Of a stretch of DNA of 8,258 bases, positions 4,175-8,258 are shown piece by piece. Made by a program: the position numbers and the translations under genes. Below the pieces are notes generated by a model, which worked only from the letters and a program-made list of their open reading frames with translations, had not been told where the DNA came from and searched no databases. Source of the stretch: Clostridia bacterium (lineage in GTDB: Bacteria > Bacillota > Clostridia > Oscillospirales > CAG-272); contig JAQXKW010000159.1 in the NCBI GenBank assembly GCA_029010655.1, positions 1 through 8,258 of the forward strand, in the 5' to 3' direction. The stretch's first letter is position 1. The number at the start of each line of letters is the position of its first letter.

Positions 4175-6448
4175 ATGTCAAATCTTGTAATAGTTGAGTC
4201 CCCTGCAAAAGCCAATACGATCAAGGGCTACCTCGGTCATAATTATAAAGTAATAGCGTCAAAGGGACATGTAAGAGACCTTCCCAAATCCACCATAGGT
4301 ATCGATATCGAAAACGATTTTGAACCCCATTATATCAATATACGGGGTAAAGGCGACCTTATAAAGGAGCTTAAAAAGGAAGCGTCAAAAGCCGATAAGG
4401 TTTTTCTTGCAACCGACCCTGACCGTGAGGGAGAGGCTATTTCATGGCACCTTGCAATCGCTCTGGGAATTCCCGTGGAGAAAGCAAAAAGAATAACCTT
4501 TAACGAAATCACAAAAACTGCGGTAAAGGAAGCTATAAAAGCGCCCCGCTCCATCGATATGGACCTGGTAAACTCACAGCAGACAAGAAGAATTCTTGAC
4601 CGTATCGTGGGCTATAAGCTGTCGCCCTTCCTTTGGAAAAAGGTCAGAAGCGGACTTTCCGCAGGGCGCGTCCAGTCTGCCGCAACAAAGATTATCGTTG
4701 AAAGAGAGGACGAAATCAGAAAGTTCGTTCCCGTCGAATACTGGACGGTAGACGCAGTTCTTGAAACGGAAAAGGGAAAAGAACTGACGGCACATTTCTA
4801 CGGAAATGCGGCGGATAAAACAAAAACGGAAATCTCCGACGGCAAAACCGCCGAAAAAATATGTGCGGCAGTAAAGGGAAAGGCCTTTACTGCAGTTGAA
4901 GTGAAAAAGGGAACAAAGCTGAAATCCCCCGCTCCGCCCTTTATTACCTCCACCATGCAGCAGGAGGCGTCCAGAAAGCTGAATTTCCAGTCTCAGCGCA
5001 CAATGCGTGTGGCGCAGGAGCTTTACGAGGGCGTAAACCTGGGCTCTGACGGCGGAGTACAGGGTCTTATCACCTACATGAGAACCGACTCGCTGAGAAT
5101 TGCGGCAGAGGCGCAGAAGGCGGCGGAGGAGTTTATCGTTGAAAAATACGGCGAGCGTTTCTATCCCAAAACTCCCAGAGTTTATAAGTCAAAGGCAAAC
5201 GCTCAGGACGCACACGAGGCAATCCGCCCTGCGTCTCTGAAGCTTGATCCCGCAAAGGTAAGACGCCACCTGTCCCCCGACCAGTATAAGCTTTATAAGC
5301 TTATCTGGGACAGATTTATCGCAAGCCAGATGGCAAACGCCGAGCTTGATACGGTTTCCGCAGATTTTGAGTGCGAGGGCTATCTGTTCCGTGCAAGCGG
5401 ATATTCCGTAAAGTTTAACGGATATATGGCGGTTTACGAGGAGTCTACCGACGAAAAGAGCGAGGATAACGCAAAGAAGCTTCCCCCCATTCAGCAAAAC
5501 GAAAAGCTTAACGGAAAATCCGTGGACGCCGCTCAGCATTTTACTGAGCCTCCGGCAAGATATACGGAAGCGTCTCTGATTAAATTCCTTGAAGAAAAGG
5601 GAATAGGCAGACCCTCTACCTATACCCCCATTATTACCATAATCATTTCGAGAGGCTACGTGGCACGGGACGGAAAGTCCCTTTATCCCACGCCCTTGGG
5701 CGAGGTTACCACAAAGCTGATGACAGAGCATTTCCCCGACATCGTTGACTATAAGTTTACCGCCGATATGGAGGATAAGCTGGACAGTATCGAAAAGGGC
5801 AACGAGGAAATGCTGGGCGTTCTGAAGGGATTCTACGGCGGCTTCAATAAAGAACTTGAAACTGCAATGGAATCCGTATCAAAGGACGATATTGAGGTTC
5901 CCGTGGAGGAAACGGATATTGTCTGCGAAAAATGCGGAAGCAAAATGATAGTGAAGAACGGGCGGTTCGGAAAATTTGCCGCATGTCCCAACTATCCTAC
6001 TTGTAAGAATACAAAGCCCCTTGTGAAAAAGGACGCAGAGACAGAAAAGAAAAAGCCGGAGATCGCTCCCATGAAATGCGAGCTTTGCGGCTCCGATATG
6101 GTGCTCCGCACCGGCAGATACGGCTCTTTCTACGCCTGCGTGAAGTATCCCCAGTGTAAATTCACAAAGCAGAAGGTTAAGGAGTTGGGCGTAAAATGCC
6201 CCGACTGCGGAGCGGAAATAGTCACCAAATACGGAAAGAATAAAACAGTATTTTACAGCTGTTCAAAGTACCCCGAGTGCCGGTTCTCATCATGGGATCT
6301 GCCCACAAACGAAAAGTGCCCCGACTGCGGAAAAATGCTTTTCCGAAAAAAAGGCAAGGATCAGCTTGTGTGCAAAGCGGAGGGCTGCGGATACAAAAGA
6401 GACGATATTCCCGCAGAACAAAGCTCTGCGGAAAATGAAGAAAAATGA
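4175..6448 (+). CDS. topA: DNA topoisomerase I (type IA)
   Basis: TopA relaxes negative supercoils by cutting one strand through a 5'-phosphotyrosine and passing the other strand. The 757-residue product has an N-terminal TOPRIM domain with the catalytic Glu8 (LVIVESPAKA) and the metal-binding DPDREGE (Asp81, Asp83, Glu85). The SGLSAGRVQSAA motif of the type IA core follows, and the active-site tyrosine is Tyr301 in LITYMRTDS. HEAIRPAS and the EEKGIGRPSTYTPII block are also present. The C-terminal part carries four zinc-ribbon repeats beginning at Cys584, Cys635, Cys675 and Cys715, each of CxxC...CxxxxxxxC type (the last ends in a shorter pair). The ATG lies nine bases after a GGAGG site (4161-4165). 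The stop codon overlaps the trmFO start in ATGA (6445-6448). Length is normal for Firmicutes, and it is complete with all key residues present. Confidence 0.97.
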   Translation: MSNLVIVESPAKANTIKGYLGHNYKVIASKGHVRDLPKSTIGIDIENDFEPHYINIRGKGDLIKELKKEASKADKVFLATDPDREGEAISWHLAIALGIPVEKAKRITFNEITKTAVKEAIKAPRSIDMDLVNSQQTRRILDRIVGYKLSPFLWKKVRSGLSAGRVQSAATKIIVEREDEIRKFVPVEYWTVDAVLETEKGKELTAHFYGNAADKTKTEISDGKTAEKICAAVKGKAFTAVEVKKGTKLKSPAPPFITSTMQQEASRKLNFQSQRTMRVAQELYEGVNLGSDGGVQGLITYMRTDSLRIAAEAQKAAEEFIVEKYGERFYPKTPRVYKSKANAQDAHEAIRPASLKLDPAKVRRHLSPDQYKLYKLIWDRFIASQMANAELDTVSADFECEGYLFRASGYSVKFNGYMAVYEESTDEKSEDNAKKLPPIQQNEKLNGKSVDAAQHFTEPPARYTEASLIKFLEEKGIGRPSTYTPIITIIISRGYVARDGKSLYPTPLGEVTTKLMTEHFPDIVDYKFTADMEDKLDSIEKGNEEMLGVLKGFYGGFNKELETAMESVSKDDIEVPVEETDIVCEKCGSKMIVKNGRFGKFAACPNYPTCKNTKPLVKKDAETEKKKPEIAPMKCELCGSDMVLRTGRYGSFYACVKYPQCKFTKQKVKELGVKCPDCGAEIVTKYGKNKTVFYSCSKYPECRFSSWDLPTNEKCPDCGKMLFRKKGKDQLVCKAEGCGYKRDDIPAEQSSAENEEK

Positions 6449-7773
6449 GCGAAAAGATAACGGTTGTGGGCGCAGGTCTGGCAGGCTGCGAGGCGGCATG
6501 GCAGGCGGCAAACAGGGGCTGTAAGGCAGTTCTTTACGAAATGAAGCCGGAGAAAAAAACGCCGGCTCATTCGTATGACGGCTTTGCGGAGCTTGTTTGC
6601 TCAAATTCACTGCGTTCAAACGATATTACAAGCGGCGTAGGTCTCCTTAAAGAGGAGCTGAGAAGAATGGGCTCCCTTATAATGGAGGCGGCGGATAAAA
6701 CTAAGGTTTCGGCAGGAGGAGCTTTAGCCGTTGACAGAACCGCTTTTTCCGATTATGTAACGGAAAAAATTAAAAGCCACCCCAATATTGAAATAAAATA
6801 CGGCGAGGTCACAAAAATCCCCGAAGACGGCGTTACGGTTATTGCTACGGGTCCTTTGACGTCGGACGCACTGGCTTCGGAAATATGCCGCCTTGTGGGC
6901 GGAAAGAGACTTTCGTTTTTTGATGCGGCGGCGCCCATTGTGGATTTTTCAACGGTTGATATGTCCAAGGCGTTCTTTGCGTCAAGATATGATAAAGGCA
7001 CCCCCGATTATATTAACTGCCCCATGAACGCCGAGGAATATAAGGCATTTTATGAGGCTCTGACAGAAGCCGAAACGGCAAAGCTCCACGACTTTGAAAC
7101 AGGCGAAAAGCTGAAGGTGTTCGAGGGCTGTATGCCCGTTGAGGTAATGGCACAGCGAGGGGAGGAAACTCTCCGCTTCGGTCCTATGAAGCCTGTGGGC
7201 ATACATAATCCGAAAACCGGCGAATCGTACTATGCGGTGGTTCAGCTCAGACGTGAAAACGAGGAGGGAACCATGTTCAATCTGGTGGGATTTCAAACCC
7301 ATCTGACCTTTCCCGAACAGAGACGGGTTTTCCGCATGATACCGGGACTTGAAAACGCCGAATTTTTAAGATACGGCGTTATGCACCGAAACACATTTCT
7401 CAATTCCCCCGAACTGCTTTGCGCCGATTACTCCATGAGGGACAACAGAAGCCTGTTTTTCGCAGGGCAGATGACAGGAGTGGAGGGGTATATCGAATCC
7501 GCCGCGTCCGGTTATGCGGCAGGCATGTCCGCCGCCGCCCGTGCAAACGGACGAGAGCCGTTTGTATTCCCCGACACTACCATGATAGGCGCAATGTCCC
7601 ACTACATAAGCGAAGGCGGCGTGGGAGATTTCCAGCCCATGAACGCAAACTTCGGAATAATAGCGCATACGGGCGAAAAGATTAAAGGCGGGAAAAAGAT
7701 AAGGTATCAGTTTTATGCGGACAGAGCATTAAATGTAATTGACAGCATAATTGCAGAAAAGGACTTGTTATGA
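6445..7773 (+). CDS. trmFO: Folate/FAD-dependent tRNA (uracil-54-C5)-methyltransferase TrmFO
   Basis: TrmFO makes 5-methyluridine at position 54 of the tRNA T-loop, taking the carbon from methylene-tetrahydrofolate with reduced FAD, unlike SAM-dependent TrmA. The 442-residue protein is of family length. The FAD-binding motif is at the N-terminus (VVGAGLAGCEAA, Gly9/Gly11/Gly14), followed by YEMKP (31-35) and ELVCSNSLRS with conserved Cys52. FEGCMPVEVMA contains the second conserved cysteine (Cys229), RFGPMKPVG follows, and the C-terminal FAD contacts include FAGQMTGVEGYIESAASG. The two cysteines correspond to those studied in the B. subtilis enzyme. Translation starts inside the topA stop codon (ATGA), with only a weak purine-rich site upstream, so it is probably coupled to topA. 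Its stop overlaps the plsX start the same way. topA-trmFO adjacency is widespread in Firmicutes. Confidence 0.97.
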   Translation: MSEKITVVGAGLAGCEAAWQAANRGCKAVLYEMKPEKKTPAHSYDGFAELVCSNSLRSNDITSGVGLLKEELRRMGSLIMEAADKTKVSAGGALAVDRTAFSDYVTEKIKSHPNIEIKYGEVTKIPEDGVTVIATGPLTSDALASEICRLVGGKRLSFFDAAAPIVDFSTVDMSKAFFASRYDKGTPDYINCPMNAEEYKAFYEALTEAETAKLHDFETGEKLKVFEGCMPVEVMAQRGEETLRFGPMKPVGIHNPKTGESYYAVVQLRRENEEGTMFNLVGFQTHLTFPEQRRVFRMIPGLENAEFLRYGVMHRNTFLNSPELLCADYSMRDNRSLFFAGQMTGVEGYIESAASGYAAGMSAAARANGREPFVFPDTTMIGAMSHYISEGGVGDFQPMNANFGIIAHTGEKIKGGKKIRYQFYADRALNVIDSIIAEKDLL

Positions 7774-8258
7774 AAATTATAATTGATGCAATGGGCGGAG
7801 ACAACGCCCCCGACGAAATAGTAAAAGGTACGATTATTGCGGCAAAGCGGCACCCTGAGGCTGAAATAGTGCTGGTAGGCAGAGCAGACGAGATAAGGCA
7901 GTCTGCCGAAAAGCAGGGTCTGTCTCTGGAGGGGATTACCGTTGAGCACGCCGAAAGCGTCGTCACAATGGAGGATAATCCCGCAGACGCTTTCAGAAAT
8001 AAAAAGGATTCCTCTCTGTGTACGGGACTGAGAATGTTAAAGGAGGACGGGGACGTGTTCCTGTCCGCAGGCAGTACGGGAGCGCTTATTTTCTGCTCCA
8101 CATTTACCGTGCGCCGTCTGCCCGGCGTGGACCGTCCGTGTCTTGCGGCGGTACTGCCCTTTGACCCGCCCGTAATGATAGTGGACTGCGGCGCAAACAT
8201 AGAGGTAAAGCCCGAATATTTTGCCCAGTGGGCATTGCTTGGAAGCATATACTATAAA
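7770..8258 (+). CDS. plsX: Phosphate acyltransferase PlsX, N-terminal half (cut by window edge)
   Basis: PlsX converts acyl-ACP and phosphate into acyl-phosphate, the donor used by PlsY in the first step of phospholipid synthesis; it acts at the inner face of the membrane. The frame stays open to the right edge: 163 codons, about half of the usual 330-340. It begins MKIIIDAMGGDNAPDEIVKG, with the family's DAMGGD motif at 6-11. SAGSTGA is at 99-105 (SAGNTGA in many relatives), RRLPGVDRP lies further on, and VDCGANIEVKPE (138-149) matches the GAN-containing motif. Its ATG overlaps the trmFO stop (ATGA, 7770-7773), and an AAAAGGA site at 7757-7763 lies six bases upstream. The remaining half and the downstream genes are not visible; acpP often follows plsX. 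Confidence 0.95.
   Translation, partial: MKIIIDAMGGDNAPDEIVKGTIIAAKRHPEAEIVLVGRADEIRQSAEKQGLSLEGITVEHAESVVTMEDNPADAFRNKKDSSLCTGLRMLKEDGDVFLSAGSTGALIFCSTFTVRRLPGVDRPCLAAVLPFDPPVMIVDCGANIEVKPEYFAQWALLGSIYYK

Noticed and set aside
7682..8248. Minus-strand frame of 188 codons at the right end
   Set aside because: It lies opposite the end of trmFO and opposite plsX, whose plus-strand frame stays open to the window edge with clear family motifs.
1..8258. Search for mobile elements, CRISPR arrays, tRNA/rRNA genes, toxin-antitoxin or phage genes
   Set aside because: No terminal inverted repeats, direct-repeat arrays, transposase or integrase motifs or RNA-gene signatures were seen. The genes are tightly packed core functions.

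Overview
The window looks like chromosomal core-genome DNA from an anaerobic Firmicute, most likely a Clostridia/Oscillospiraceae-type gut bacterium. This is inferred from gene order, strong AAGGA/GGAGG ribosome binding sites, intrinsic terminators, and an infC-rpmI-rplT operon with a Firmicutes-style attenuated leader. No species can be named. There is no rRNA, tRNA, CRISPR array, insertion sequence or other mobile element, and base composition appears even throughout.

Layout. Positions 1-392 (minus strand) hold the 5' part of a gene resembling the NAT_N/GNAT_C acyltransferase family. It is read outward from a promoter that diverges from the infC promoter. Positions 393-660 are non-coding: two back-to-back sigma-A-type promoters (425-453 minus; 487-515 plus) and a leader of about 140 nt with an intrinsic terminator just before infC. 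Positions 661-1917 hold the translation operon infC (IF3, apparent ATC start), rpmI (L35) and rplT (L20), closed by a terminator at 1928-1963. Positions 1986-4094 hold a SpoU/TrmH-family RNA methyltransferase gene and dprA. After another sigma-A-type promoter (4114-4142), positions 4175-8258 hold topA, trmFO and the first half of plsX, joined by two 4-nt ATGA stop/start overlaps.

How the genes work together. The first operon makes an initiation factor and two 50S proteins. L20 very probably represses it by favouring the leader terminator. The methyltransferase, TrmFO and the ribosomal genes all serve translation and RNA modification. DprA (RecA loading on incoming ssDNA) and TopA (supercoil relaxation) handle DNA. 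PlsX starts phospholipid synthesis from acyl-ACP. The order dprA-topA-trmFO matches Bacillus subtilis, but there xerC/codV and hslV follow trmFO, whereas here plsX does.

I found no clearly new biological system. The most rewarding part is the infC leader: a perfect-consensus promoter, an 11-bp long-range pairing (537-547 with 615-625) that excludes the terminator, and a non-AUG start right after the SD. Together they suggest two layers of feedback, L20 on transcription and IF3 on translation.
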